DNA of 64,000 bases, taken from positions 620,001 to 684,000 of the forward strand of contig NZ_CP115775.1 of the NCBI RefSeq assembly GCF_027913035.1, read 5' to 3'. The stretch is from Paracoccus albus (lineage in GTDB: Bacteria > Pseudomonadota > Alphaproteobacteria > Rhodobacterales > Rhodobacteraceae). Both the position numbers and the translations under genes were made by a program. The notes beneath the pieces are model-generated. The model saw nothing but the letters and a program-made list of their open reading frames with translations. It was not told the origin of the DNA and did no database searches. This document shows positions 45,742-54,824 of this stretch, piece after piece; position 1 is the first letter of the stretch, and each line of letters opens with the position of its first letter.

Positions 45742-48700
45742 ATGAACGAGCAGAGTGCAAAAGGGGCTTTCGCCTCAGGTGATGACTTCGCATTGGGCTT
45801 TCAGCCCGATGGCGTCCAGTTGTTACACCGCGACCATAATGATTGGGAAGAACTGGGCAAAGCGCCATTCAACGGTGATCTTCGCGATGGTCTTGTTGGT
45901 TTCGTGAAGCAATTGCGGGTCGCAAATGCGCCCGGTGTGGCTTTGGTCATCCCCGAAGACCAGATCCTGTATACTGATCTGGTTCTGCCAGAGGCTACCG
46001 ATACGCAGGCGGCGCTTAAGGCCGGGCTGGACGGGCTGACGCCCTATCCGGTCGATGAGCTGGCATATGACTTTTCCCCCGCAGACGCGAAGCCCGGTGC
46101 CAAGGTGAAGGTCGCCGCCGTCGCGCGTCAGACCCTGCAAGAGGCCGAGGATTTCGCTGTTCGTCACGGCTTTGCGCCCAGCCGGTTTGTTGCGGCCCCG
46201 GCATCCGGGCAGTTCCCGCACGCGCCTGATTTCGGTTCAACGGAGCTGGCCGCAGAGTGGAGCCTGGCAAGCGCGGAGGTTGCGGAACTTTCTGCGGCTG
46301 AGCCTCGGCATGCATCGGAAATGGCAGGGGCTGAACAAGTGGCGTCTGCACATACTGCTGCGCCTTCTGCGGTGGGCGAGGTGGATACGGCAGCCTCAAC
46401 CAAGGTCGAGATCGTCGCAGACCCGATTGCGCTGCCAGAGGCCGCCCCCCAAGACAATGGCGGCCCTGCGATTTCCCGCATCACATCTCATTTCGTCGTG
46501 GCAGGTGCCGCCTCAGCTGGTGCTGGTCCAGCTTTGGCGACAAAAACGACCGCTGCTTCGGTCAACGATGGAACGATTATGTTGCCCGGTGAAGCGCCCT
46601 TCGTGGAGGCCGATAAAGCCGCCGTAGTCGAAGAAACGAAGGAAGATTCCGAGGCAGCGGAGCCGGAAATTTCCGCCGCGCATGAACCGCGTCCCGCCAA
46701 ACCGCTGCCAGAGCGGGCGCGGATCTTCCATGAAAGGGCAAGCGCCGCGCGGAAGGCCCGGCCCGTGTCCGATGTGCCGTCGCGCGCTGCGGCGAACGGC
46801 GGAAAGCGCAGCGGTCTGGGCGGGGCATTGCCCTTGGTCGGGTTGCTGGTCCTGGGTTTGGGCATCTCCGCCGTAATGATCGGCGGCGACCCCGAGCCCG
46901 CACCGACCGCGACCGAGCGGCAGGCAGAGGTGCAGTCGCCCGACACGAAGGTTATCGCGGCAGAGACAGAAACCGTTCCCGCAGTCGAAACACAGACGCC
47001 CGATAATGTGGCGGCCGCTGAGACGCAGGCGGTACAGGCTGATGATGTGACGAATGATACTGCGGTCGTCGCCGAGCAAGCTGCCACCACCAACGAAACT
47101 TCAACGCCCGTAAGCGATCAGACTGGCCCCGACCCCGTGCAGGTACAGGCGGAATTTGGCACAGCTGTACCCACTCAACAGACGGCGCAGACGGTGCCAT
47201 TCCCTGACGATATTGCGCCGCTGGCGGATGCGCCTTTGGTTGCTGCGCAGGAGGCGGCGATCGAGGCGGCGGTGACTGCTGCCTATGCGACGGCTCAAAT
47301 GCCTGAACAGGCAGCGGAGCCCGCGCAGGAACTGCCGACAGAAACACAAGAGGCTGCTACTCCCGCAACAACAGCGCCCACTCGCGCTGCCAGCGATGAC
47401 AGCTCTGGTACGGCTACTGCACAAGACACGCCATCGGTGACGCGATCCGCGCGTCCGATGTCACGCCCGGCCAATATTTCGCAGCGTTCCGCACCCCCTT
47501 CCGCACCGACCGCTGGCCGTAGCTCGAACCAAACGGCATCCGTGGCGGCGGCTCCACAACAGAACAATCGGCCGGCTTCACGTCCGGCGGCATCAAGTGG
47601 CAATAACACGACATCCTCTGCACCCAATCCCGGGGCGCCGGACAGCGCGACGCTGGTTTCTTCGGCCCGCCCGAAAAGTGCTCCGTCGCGCAGCGAGCCG
47701 GCCAGCCAGACGCCCGATGCAAGGCCCTCTGTCCCGCGCAGCCCCCAACCTTATGAGCAGCGCGATCGTCCCGAACCAACCGGCACGAGGCCACCGCCGA
47801 AGCCGGTAACACAGTCGTCTGTCGATGGCGCCGTGCAGCATATGCTGCCGGCGCCTCGTCATTTTGCGATGTTCTCTGTTCGCGATCATGATGCGATGCT
47901 CTCGCATATGGACAGGCCGTGGATCCGGATTGCAAAGGTTGCAGCACCATCGCCCGTCCGGACGGCGCAGACCCGCCCGGTTCGCCGCCCGACGCGGACC
48001 GATGCATCCACTTCCGCTGTCGACGCGGCAGTGTCAGAAGCAATTGGTGCTGAGCGCCCGGCGGCACGTTCGTCGACAACTGCCCAGGAAAACGCCGCAC
48101 CCGCTGCATCGGCGGCAGCCGCACCCGCCGCCGGTTCGGCCAGGATCAGCAGCTCTGCCCGTCCAAGGCAGAGACCCGGAACCTTGACTGGTGCAGCCAG
48201 TGCAAGCACCGCCGGCATTTCCCAGGCCACCGATAGCGCGGTCGAGCAGGCCATCGCGTCAGCCGTCGACAGTTCTTCGGCAGTTCCGGGGCGCGTTGCG
48301 TTGCTTCCGCTGACCAGTTCGGTCCGACCGTCATGGCGCGGCAACAGAAGCGGCGGCGGCAACTCTTCCGCCACGGACGACGCTGTTTCTTCCGCGATGG
48401 CCAATAGTGGCGGCACCGAGGGCACGCTGGCACCAGAGCCGGAGCAGGATGCCGGAGAAAGCAAGGCGGAAGCAGAGGCCGCGGCACTTGCGGAACGGCG
48501 CAGGCTGGATGAAGAACTTCAGCGCCAGGCAGAGCAACGCGTCCGCGAACGTGCCGCGTCAGATGCGCGGGCTGCAGCGCAGGCAAAGGCTGCAGCAGAA
48601 GCGCGGGCGCGGGCGCAGGCAGAAGCAGAAGCCGCCGCCGCCGCCAGACGCAATCAGCAATACCGCCCGCCAGAGGTGGATAACGAGCCAGAGGTCGCAT

Positions 48701-48963
48701 CGGCGCAAAATGCGCCTGCCAACGGCAGGGTGACAAGCTCCGCCACGACCAAGGGCATCGACCTGAACGCGACGCAGCTGATTGGGACTGTTGGTGCCGG
48801 AAAAGCCAGCCGTGGTCTGATACGGCTGCGTAATGGCCGGATCGTCACTGTGCGCCTTGGCGACAAGATCAATGGCGGTCAGATTTCCTCTATCGGAAAT
48901 GGCGGGTTGAAATATGTGAAAGCAGGGCGCGAATATAGCTTGCCGATACTCAACGGTCGCTGA
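45742..48963 (+). CDS. 1073-residue single-span protein: GspL/PilM-like start, GspC/PilP-like end
   Basis: Residues ~15-150 (FALGFQPDGVQLLHR, LVLPEATDTQAALKAGLDGL, TPYPVDELAYDF) resemble the cytoplasmic actin-like N-terminus of GspL/PilM. After an Ala/Glu-rich stretch, one membrane span lies at ~357-378 (LPLVGLLVLGLGISAVMIGG). A periplasmic Ala/Pro/Ser-rich region of ~600 residues follows, holding four copies of a motif like S-A-x-D-x-A-V-x-x-A-I and several SxRPxxRP segments, then a charged coiled coil (~920-965). The last ~70 residues (LIGTVGAGKASRGLIRLRNG, ISSIGNGGLKYVKAG) resemble the small domain of GspC/PilP. Function unknown; such proteins are often mislabelled IF-2. The antiporter gene starts 6 bp downstream. 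Confidence 0.85.
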   Translation: MNEQSAKGAFASGDDFALGFQPDGVQLLHRDHNDWEELGKAPFNGDLRDGLVGFVKQLRVANAPGVALVIPEDQILYTDLVLPEATDTQAALKAGLDGLTPYPVDELAYDFSPADAKPGAKVKVAAVARQTLQEAEDFAVRHGFAPSRFVAAPASGQFPHAPDFGSTELAAEWSLASAEVAELSAAEPRHASEMAGAEQVASAHTAAPSAVGEVDTAASTKVEIVADPIALPEAAPQDNGGPAISRITSHFVVAGAASAGAGPALATKTTAASVNDGTIMLPGEAPFVEADKAAVVEETKEDSEAAEPEISAAHEPRPAKPLPERARIFHERASAARKARPVSDVPSRAAANGGKRSGLGGALPLVGLLVLGLGISAVMIGGDPEPAPTATERQAEVQSPDTKVIAAETETVPAVETQTPDNVAAAETQAVQADDVTNDTAVVAEQAATTNETSTPVSDQTGPDPVQVQAEFGTAVPTQQTAQTVPFPDDIAPLADAPLVAAQEAAIEAAVTAAYATAQMPEQAAEPAQELPTETQEAATPATTAPTRAASDDSSGTATAQDTPSVTRSARPMSRPANISQRSAPPSAPTAGRSSNQTASVAAAPQQNNRPASRPAASSGNNTTSSAPNPGAPDSATLVSSARPKSAPSRSEPASQTPDARPSVPRSPQPYEQRDRPEPTGTRPPPKPVTQSSVDGAVQHMLPAPRHFAMFSVRDHDAMLSHMDRPWIRIAKVAAPSPVRTAQTRPVRRPTRTDASTSAVDAAVSEAIGAERPAARSSTTAQENAAPAASAAAAPAAGSARISSSARPRQRPGTLTGAASASTAGISQATDSAVEQAIASAVDSSSAVPGRVALLPLTSSVRPSWRGNRSGGGNSSATDDAVSSAMANSGGTEGTLAPEPEQDAGESKAEAEAAALAERRRLDEELQRQAEQRVRERAASDARAAAQAKAAAEARARAQAEAEAAAAARRNQQYRPPEVDNEPEVASAQNAPANGRVTSSATTKGIDLNATQLIGTVGAGKASRGLIRLRNGRIVTVRLGDKINGGQISSIGNGGLKYVKAGREYSLPILNGR

Positions 48964-48969
48964 TTCCAA

Positions 48970-50859
48970 ATGTCCGATTTTCTGCTGCTTGCCACCGTCT
49001 ATTTGTTGACGATGTTAATTGCCGTGCCGGTCTCGACCCGGCTTGGTCTGGGATCGGTGCTTGGCTACCTGATTTCGGGAATTATAATCGGGCCCGTGCT
49101 TGGTCTTGCTGGTCATGGCGAGATGCACGATCTGCAGCATTTTGCGGAATTTGGTGTGGTGATGATGCTGTTCATCATCGGGCTGGAGCTGGAGCCGCGC
49201 AGTCTTTGGGGGATGCGCCGCAGGCTGGTGGGGCTGGGCGGATTGCAGATTGCCGGTACGATGGCGCTGATTTTTGCCGCGTCTATGGCACTGAATCAGA
49301 CTTGGCAGGTGGCGCTTGCGCTTGGCATGATCCTTGCGCTGAGCTCTACCGCGATCGTCCTTCAGACCCTGTCCGAAAAGAACCTGATGCAGACGCGGGG
49401 CGGGCGCGATACCTTTGCGGTGCTGCTGACCCAGGATATCGCGGTCATCCCGATGCTGGCGCTGATGCCCCTGTTGGCCAGCAATCCCGGCGGCGCAACC
49501 AGTGAAGAATCAGTCGGCGGAGCGTTCATGGCACAGCTTCCCGGATGGGGTGCCGCACTGGTGACACTCGCTGCGATCGCATTCGTCATATTGGCTGGCA
49601 ACTACGCTGTCCGTCCCCTGTTCCGCTTCGTTCATTCCGCGCGCCTGCGCGAGATGGATACCGTCATGGCGTTGTTCATCGTTGTCGGCATCGCATCCTT
49701 GATGAGCTTTGTCGGATTGTCACCGGCACTCGGCACGTTTCTGGCGGGCGTTATGCTCGCAAGCTCAGAGTTCAAGCATGAGCTGGAATCGCAGATAGAG
49801 CCTTTCAAGGGCCTGCTGCTGGGCCTGTTTTTTATCACCGTCGGCGCAGGGATGGACTTTCAACTTCTTGCCGAAATGCCGGTGATCGTGATCGGCGTGA
49901 CGGTCGTGCTGATCGCAATCAAGGCAGGGGTGCTTCATCTGATTGCCCGGATCGTGAAGATGCATCCACGGGATCGCTCGCTGTTTACTCTGTCGCTGGC
50001 ACAGGCGGGCGAGTTCGGCTTTGTGCTGACCTCCTACGCCGTGGCGCTGAACGTGTTGCCTGACCGCGTTGCGCAAGGGTTTCTGCTTGTCATCGCGCTG
50101 TCCATGCTGATGACGCCGCTGCTGTTCATCGCGAACGATCAGATTAGTCGTCGACTGGTCGATCCGATGGGCGAGAACCATCGCCCGGACGAAATCGACG
50201 ATCAGCAGCCGATCATCATCGCGGGGGTGGGCCGGTTCGGGCAGGTGGTGAACCGGCTGGTGACGTTTTCCGGCCTGAAGACGACGGTGCTGGATCACGA
50301 TCTGAAGCTGATCCAGCTGATGCGCAGGTTTGGTTTCAAAGGCTATTTCGGCGATCCGACGCGACCGGAAATACTTGCGGCGGCAGGTTTGGACAAGGCA
50401 CAGATCCTTGTGGCCGCATTGGATAACCCCGAAAGCAACCTGAAGCTTGTAGAATATGCGCGCGAAAAGCGGTCGGACATCACGATCATCGCGCGGGCGC
50501 GTGACCGAATTACGGTTTACCAGCTTTACAAGGCGGGTGCCGATCATATCGTGCGCGAGATGTATGATTCCAGCCTGCGCGTCGGGCGCTATGTCCTCGA
50601 GAATGCCGGTTTCTCGGAATATGAGGCGCATGAGGCCGAGGCGATCTTCTACAAAATCGACCGTGCAAGCCTGCGCGATCTGGCAAAGCTATGGGATCCT
50701 GAAAAGCCGACCGAGGCCAATGAACCCTATATTGAACGCACACGCCGGGTGAATCAGGATCTGGAAGCCGCCCTGATGGAGCGGTTTTCGCATGGCCCCG
50801 CCGCAGGACCGATCAAGGCCGATGACGATCCGGAGCCCGAACATGGGCTGAAAGACTAA
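48970..50859 (+). CDS. CPA2-family cation:proton antiporter with TrkA-N domain (KefB/KefC type)
   Basis: 629 residues. Twelve or so membrane spans in the Na/H-exchanger fold (LGLGSVLGYLISGIIIGPVL, SSTAIVLQTLSEKN, SPALGTFLAGVMLASSEF), then a cytosolic Rossmann TrkA-N domain (~405-520; IIIAGVGRFGQVVNRLVTF). KefB/KefC relatives export K+ and are gated by glutathione adducts or nucleotides; specificity here is not known. It begins 6 bases after the 1073-residue gene, so the two are probably co-expressed. Confidence 0.92.
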   Translation: MSDFLLLATVYLLTMLIAVPVSTRLGLGSVLGYLISGIIIGPVLGLAGHGEMHDLQHFAEFGVVMMLFIIGLELEPRSLWGMRRRLVGLGGLQIAGTMALIFAASMALNQTWQVALALGMILALSSTAIVLQTLSEKNLMQTRGGRDTFAVLLTQDIAVIPMLALMPLLASNPGGATSEESVGGAFMAQLPGWGAALVTLAAIAFVILAGNYAVRPLFRFVHSARLREMDTVMALFIVVGIASLMSFVGLSPALGTFLAGVMLASSEFKHELESQIEPFKGLLLGLFFITVGAGMDFQLLAEMPVIVIGVTVVLIAIKAGVLHLIARIVKMHPRDRSLFTLSLAQAGEFGFVLTSYAVALNVLPDRVAQGFLLVIALSMLMTPLLFIANDQISRRLVDPMGENHRPDEIDDQQPIIIAGVGRFGQVVNRLVTFSGLKTTVLDHDLKLIQLMRRFGFKGYFGDPTRPEILAAAGLDKAQILVAALDNPESNLKLVEYAREKRSDITIIARARDRITVYQLYKAGADHIVREMYDSSLRVGRYVLENAGFSEYEAHEAEAIFYKIDRASLRDLAKLWDPEKPTEANEPYIERTRRVNQDLEAALMERFSHGPAAGPIKADDDPEPEHGLKD

Positions 50860-50901
50860 GGGCAGGGCAGGAGGCGGCTTTTTAGCCGGCCACCCGCGCA
50901 G

Positions 50902-50928
50902 TAAAAAGGCCGCCCTGAGGGCGGCCTT
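50902..50928 (-). terminator. Terminator of carD
   Basis: Stem AAGGCCGCCC with GGGCGGCCTT; T run on the minus strand; 20 bp after the carD stop. Confidence 0.9.
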
Positions 50929-50948
50929 CTGATGGTCTTAGTTCACGC

Positions 50949-51458
50949 TCAGGCAGCGCGAGCCAGAAGCACGTCATCGACCTTTTTCTGTGCGCCAGCG
51001 GCGTCGATCCCGCCAACAGCCGCAACCTCACGGGTGAGGCGGTCAAGAGCTGCTTCGTACAGCTGACGCTCGGAATAGGACTGCTCACGCTGGTCGTCGT
51101 TGCGATGCAGATCGCGCACGACTTCGGCAATGGCCAGCAGGTCGCCGGAGTTGATTTTCTGTTCGTATTCCTGCGCACGACGCGACCACATTGCGCGCTT
51201 CACGCGGGCCTTGCCTTTCAGCGTGGTCAGCGCCTGCTCGACCAGATCAGGACTTGCAAGGCTGCGCATACCGATTTCGCTTGCGCGGGCCGTGGGAACG
51301 CGCAGGGTCATCTTGTCTTTTTCAAACGAAATCACGAACATTTCCAGCGACATGCCGGCGACTTCCTGCTCTTCGATCGAAACGATCTTGCCCACGCCAT
51401 GCGCAGGATATACGACGAAGTCATCGGGGCGGAACTCGGATTTCTTAGCTTTCGACAT
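50949..51458 (-). CDS. carD: CarD-family transcriptional regulator
   Basis: 169 residues. N-terminal RNA-polymerase interaction domain (FVVYPAHGVGKIVSIEEQEV) and a helical C-terminal DNA-binding domain (KINSGDLLAIAEVVRDLHRN). CarD/CdnL binds the RNA polymerase beta subunit and stabilises open promoter complexes, often at rRNA and growth genes. A single-gene unit with its own terminator and an AT-rich upstream region. Confidence 0.93.
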   Translation of the reverse strand: MSKAKKSEFRPDDFVVYPAHGVGKIVSIEEQEVAGMSLEMFVISFEKDKMTLRVPTARASEIGMRSLASPDLVEQALTTLKGKARVKRAMWSRRAQEYEQKINSGDLLAIAEVVRDLHRNDDQREQSYSERQLYEAALDRLTREVAAVGGIDAAGAQKKVDDVLLARAA

Positions 51459-51777
51459 TCATTATTCCTTCCAGCTGGCGCGAAGCTGATCCATGCGTCA
51501 GTCGCGCAAAAGGCCTCACGGCAGGGGCTCCCCCTTTCCGTCAGACCGAATTTTCAGAACATTGATCCATCGGGCAGACGATGGATGGCCTTCCTTTCCA
51601 TGCCGGGACAGGGCGTTCACCCGGCTGTTTATGACAATAATATATCACAAAAATCGGGCTGAAAAAAGCCGCGTATCTGCGATGCGGATTTGTTTCGAAA
51701 AGAAAGAAAAAACAATTATTATTCAGCCCATAACATCGCATTCTTGATGTATTAGGGACTGGTGTCACCTGAAAGAA
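51459..51777. other. Intergenic between carD and fdxA
   Basis: 319 bp without a gene. The central part (about 51630-51745) is unusually A/T rich for this genome and likely holds the carD promoter on the minus strand (a TATATT box lies near 51642-51647). No clear fdxA terminator was found. Confidence 0.4.
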
Positions 51778-52116
51778 TCAGTCGCCTTCGCCGGGGTTCG
51801 GGCTGAAGTATTTTTGCAGCTTGCCGGCGACGCCGTCCATCTCCTGATAGCCGTCCATCGGTTCCTTTTTACGTGTGATAACCGGCCACGCTTCCGAGTA
51901 TTTCCGATTGAACTCCACCCAAGGTTCCATGTCGGGTTCGGTATCCGGACGGATCGCGTCGGCGGGGCATTCGGGTTCGCAGACGCCGCAGTCGATGCAT
52001 TCGTCCGGGTGGATCACAAGCGTGTTCTCACCCTCATAGAAACAGTCAACGGGACATACCTCGACGCAGTCGGTGTATTTGCACATGATGCAGTTGTCGG
52101 TAACGACGTAGGTCAT
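51778..52116 (-). CDS. fdxA: Ferredoxin FdxA, seven-iron type
   Basis: 112 residues. The N-terminal half carries the cysteines of a [3Fe-4S] and a [4Fe-4S] cluster ([18 protein letters not shown] and [12 protein letters not shown]), and a ~50-residue C-terminal tail is typical of FdxA. It is a low-potential electron carrier; the partner is not indicated by its neighbours. It follows olsA by 28 bases on the same strand. Confidence 0.95.
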   Translation of the reverse strand: MTYVVTDNCIMCKYTDCVEVCPVDCFYEGENTLVIHPDECIDCGVCEPECPADAIRPDTEPDMEPWVEFNRKYSEAWPVITRKKEPMDGYQEMDGVAGKLQKYFSPNPGEGD

Positions 52117-52144
52117 TCGGCGTATCCCTTGTGGTATTCAGCCT

Positions 52145-53014
52145 TCACCTAGACCGCTGTTCCCTGCCTTTCAAGGCCGTATCGAAAGGCAAAGCGCCGC
52201 GAATTGCAGACTCTGACGCCTGTGACAGCGTCTTGCGGGTTTCGCCTTTTATAGGGATCGGCGGATGTAGAATGACATGGACACGGCCCTGCCGGCGTAC
52301 CGACAGCACAGCAAGGATATGGGGGCCAAGCGCCATGTCGCCCCACCAGCCATAGAAACGAAGGTCCTCGCCCTTTGGTGCGTGGTACACAGCGGTAATC
52401 GGCTGAATCGCGAAACTGCCGGGAATATCCGGGTCCAGAAAGCCCTGAAACAATGCAGGCTTGAAGGGCAGCACGCGCAGACCATCGCTGGACGTGCCTT
52501 CTGGGAAAAACAGCAGGCGGTGGCCAGCTTTGGTGCGCGCCGCGAACTCTTCTGCCTGAACGCGGGCGAGCTTTGGGTCGCGGGTCACGAAATGGGTGTC
52601 GGTCACGCGGGTGAGGATATTGATACCGGGCCATGTCGAAACTTCGGACTTCGCGACAAAGAAGACTGGCATCGCGGCGTTCAGGCTGAAGATATCAAGC
52701 CAGGAGGAGTGGTTCGCGACAACAGCGCCGGGGCCGCGCATCGGCTCTCCGCTGCTGGTCCAGGACAAACCAATGCACCACAAGACGCATCTGCACACGC
52801 CCTGAACAAAGGGTCCGGTGACGGGCCTGCGCGGGCCGCTGAACAAGCGCTCCATCAGGCGCAACGGAATCAGGATGATCACACCGATTACCAGGACGGC
52901 GATGCCCGGAATGCCGCGGCGCAGGATGCGAAGCCATCCAGACAGGCCCGGTCGCCCATATTCAGGCGGTGGCAGGTCCGCCCAGCCGGTGTGGATCACG
53001 CCTTGTTCTGCCAT
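52145..53014 (-). CDS. olsA: O-acyltransferase for ornithine lipid synthesis (PlsC family)
   Basis: 289 residues. One or two N-terminal spans, then the acyltransferase motifs NHSSWLD (His/Asp catalytic pair) and FPEGTSSDG. PlsC-family enzymes make phosphatidic acid, but being coupled to olsB (19-base overlap) marks it as OlsA, which adds the second acyl chain to lyso-ornithine lipid. It could also serve phospholipid synthesis, as shown for Rhodobacter OlsA. Confidence 0.88.
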   Translation of the reverse strand: MAEQGVIHTGWADLPPPEYGRPGLSGWLRILRRGIPGIAVLVIGVIILIPLRLMERLFSGPRRPVTGPFVQGVCRCVLWCIGLSWTSSGEPMRGPGAVVANHSSWLDIFSLNAAMPVFFVAKSEVSTWPGINILTRVTDTHFVTRDPKLARVQAEEFAARTKAGHRLLFFPEGTSSDGLRVLPFKPALFQGFLDPDIPGSFAIQPITAVYHAPKGEDLRFYGWWGDMALGPHILAVLSVRRQGRVHVILHPPIPIKGETRKTLSQASESAIRGALPFDTALKGREQRSR

Positions 53015-53781
53015 CGTGATGTATAATAATCGCGGTGCTTCTGCGACATTGCGGCGGTATCCATCAGCAGCAGCACATCTGTCGTGTTGAACTCACGGTC
53101 AAGAAACGCGCCTTCCCCGACCGTTCCGCCAAGGCGCAGATATGCCTTGATAAGTGCGGGCATCGCGACCATCGCGGCCCGCCTGTCAAGATCAGACGGC
53201 TCGATCAGGTTCATGGGCTGAAAGCCGTCCTTTTGCGCCACCGGACGCAGCGCTTCGGGCGCCAGGTGGTGGCGATGCAGCCAGCTTAGCGGTTGTGCCA
53301 GGGCGTCGGTATCGAGGCCGTGAAAAGAGGCGACGCCAAACAGAATGTCGATGTCGAGTTCCAGGACATATTCTGCCAGTGCATTCCACATCAGAAACAT
53401 AACTGCACCGCCGCGATATTCGGGCAAGACGCAGGAACGGCCCAATTCCAGCAGCTTGCGCCCGGAATTCTTCAACTTTGTCAGGTCATATTCGCTGTCG
53501 CAGTAAAAGCGGCCCAGTCCGGCCGCCCGGCTGCCTGGAAGCAGGCGATAGACGCCGACCACATGATCGAGCGCGGCTGGGTCGCGGCGCTTGTCGACAA
53601 GAACCAGATGGTCCACGACCGCGTCGAATTCATCCCGCTCCAACCGCTCGTCATGATCAACCAGCGGACCGTCACCGCCAAGTTCTTCGATAAAGACCTG
53701 ATAGCGAAGGCGTTGCGCGGCCAGCAGATCAACCTCTTCCGTCGCGATACGGATGTCGAAGAAGTTGCTGTCGGGGTTCAT
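52996..53781 (-). CDS. olsB: L-ornithine N(alpha)-acyltransferase
   Basis: 261 residues of the GNAT-like OlsB family (RLRYQVFIEELGGDGP, GLGRFYCDSEYDL, LELGRSCVLPEYRGGAVMFL). It transfers a 3-hydroxyacyl chain from acyl-carrier protein to ornithine, the first step to phosphate-free ornithine lipids. It overlaps olsA; no PhoB box is evident upstream. Confidence 0.92.
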   Translation of the reverse strand: MNPDSNFFDIRIATEEVDLLAAQRLRYQVFIEELGGDGPLVDHDERLERDEFDAVVDHLVLVDKRRDPAALDHVVGVYRLLPGSRAAGLGRFYCDSEYDLTKLKNSGRKLLELGRSCVLPEYRGGAVMFLMWNALAEYVLELDIDILFGVASFHGLDTDALAQPLSWLHRHHLAPEALRPVAQKDGFQPMNLIEPSDLDRRAAMVAMPALIKAYLRLGGTVGEGAFLDREFNTTDVLLLMDTAAMSQKHRDYYTSRWQNKA

Positions 53782-53914
53782 CGTCTGCCTGTCGTCAAGG
53801 TCGGTACAGGTCTAGGCAAGCGGAAACCCCATTGCAACCATTCGCTTGCCGGATCAGGTGCAGAAAATATCTTGATTCAACTTTAAGTTGAGTTAGAAAA
53901 AGATTATGCCCCGT

Positions 53915-54094
53915 TTAATCGGTATCACTTTCGACCAGTTCCAGTTCGACCCGGCTTCCGTCGATCACGCGCTTTCCTGCCTCGGAAAAATTAACCGTGA
54001 TCCGGTCACCGATGCGCGACTGAACCTGTCCCACGCCCCAGTCGGGCGCCTGAGGGTGGCGCACCATCATGCCCGGCTCTAGAATTTCGTTCAT
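53915..54094 (-). CDS. DUF3553-family small protein
   Basis: 59 residues, with MVRHPQAPDWGVGQVQSRIG then RITVNFSEAGKRVID, a small SH3-like barrel similar to the CarD/UvrD-tail type domains that DUF3553 covers. Function unknown. AAGGAG lies before its ATG. Its start codon is only 18 bp from the divergent chpT start codon. Confidence 0.85.
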   Translation of the reverse strand: MNEILEPGMMVRHPQAPDWGVGQVQSRIGDRITVNFSEAGKRVIDGSRVELELVESDTD

Positions 54095-54112
54095 TATGAA
54101 AGCTCCTTGAGT

Positions 54113-54769
54113 ATGGAATACGCCCCCGACGACATCGCCACAATCCCGGAGCATCAAACGGATTCTACGATCCGTCTGGTTTCGCTGGTTGGCTCGCGGC
54201 TGTGTCATGACCTTGTTTCTCCGCTTGGCGCTATCGGTAACGGCATAGAGCTGTTGCAGATGGTGAAAGAGCAGGCGGGGGAAAGCGAAGCCCCGGAAAT
54301 GCAATTGATAGAGCAGGCACTGCAGGCGGCGCGCGCTCGGATCGACGGGTTCAGGGTTGCCTTCGGTTCTGCTGCTTCGGGGCAGAAAATATCCGCCAGT
54401 GATTTCGCGGCTCTTGTGCGAAATCTCTGCGTCTCAACCGAACTGCAAATCACCCTGCATAACGACCTGGCGCAGCCGCGTTCCGATGTGAAAATGGTCC
54501 TGTTGGCGCTGATGTGTCTGGAAAGTGCCCTGCCTTGGGGAGCGCGCATCCGAATCAGCCAGCAAGGCGGACGCTGGTATCTGGCCGCCGTGGCGGAGAG
54601 GACGAAGCGGGATCTGGCACTGTGGTCATGCCTGAACGCGCAGAACGGATCAAAGCCGAATGTTGTAGCGGCAGAGGTTCAGTTTCCGCTGCTCAGGCTG
54701 ATGGCGGATGAACTTGCCCGACCGCTGTCATGGGAAGCGACGGAAACCGGGGCTCAAATACGCTTTTGA
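54113..54769 (+). CDS. chpT: Histidine phosphotransferase ChpT
   Basis: About 218 residues. Phosphorylated His32 lies in GSRLCHDLVSPLGAIGNGIE, followed by a degenerate kinase-like ATP domain (RSDVKMVLLALMCLESALP) that cannot bind ATP. ChpT relays phosphate from CckA to CtrA, governing the cell cycle in Caulobacter and motility or gene transfer in Rhodobacter. A TTG two codons earlier is an alternative start. No clear ribosome binding site precedes the ATG, so the transcript may be leaderless. Confidence 0.9.
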   Translation: MEYAPDDIATIPEHQTDSTIRLVSLVGSRLCHDLVSPLGAIGNGIELLQMVKEQAGESEAPEMQLIEQALQAARARIDGFRVAFGSAASGQKISASDFAALVRNLCVSTELQITLHNDLAQPRSDVKMVLLALMCLESALPWGARIRISQQGGRWYLAAVAERTKRDLALWSCLNAQNGSKPNVVAAEVQFPLLRLMADELARPLSWEATETGAQIRF

Positions 54770-54780
54770 CATTCTGTGTC

Positions 54781-54813
54781 GCGATGCTCGGAAAAAAATG
54801 GTCCGAGCATCGC
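54781..54813. terminator. Bidirectional hairpin between chpT and proA
   Basis: A 12-bp perfect stem (GCGATGCTCGGA with TCCGAGCATCGC) and a 9-base loop lie between two convergent genes. There is no T run after the stem on either strand, so efficiency is uncertain. Confidence 0.65.
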
Positions 54814-54824
54814 GATTAATGGCG

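Noticed and set aside
45742..48963. Translation initiation factor IF-2
   Set aside because: Ala/Pro-rich composition can attract this label, but there is no GTPase domain and there is a membrane span.
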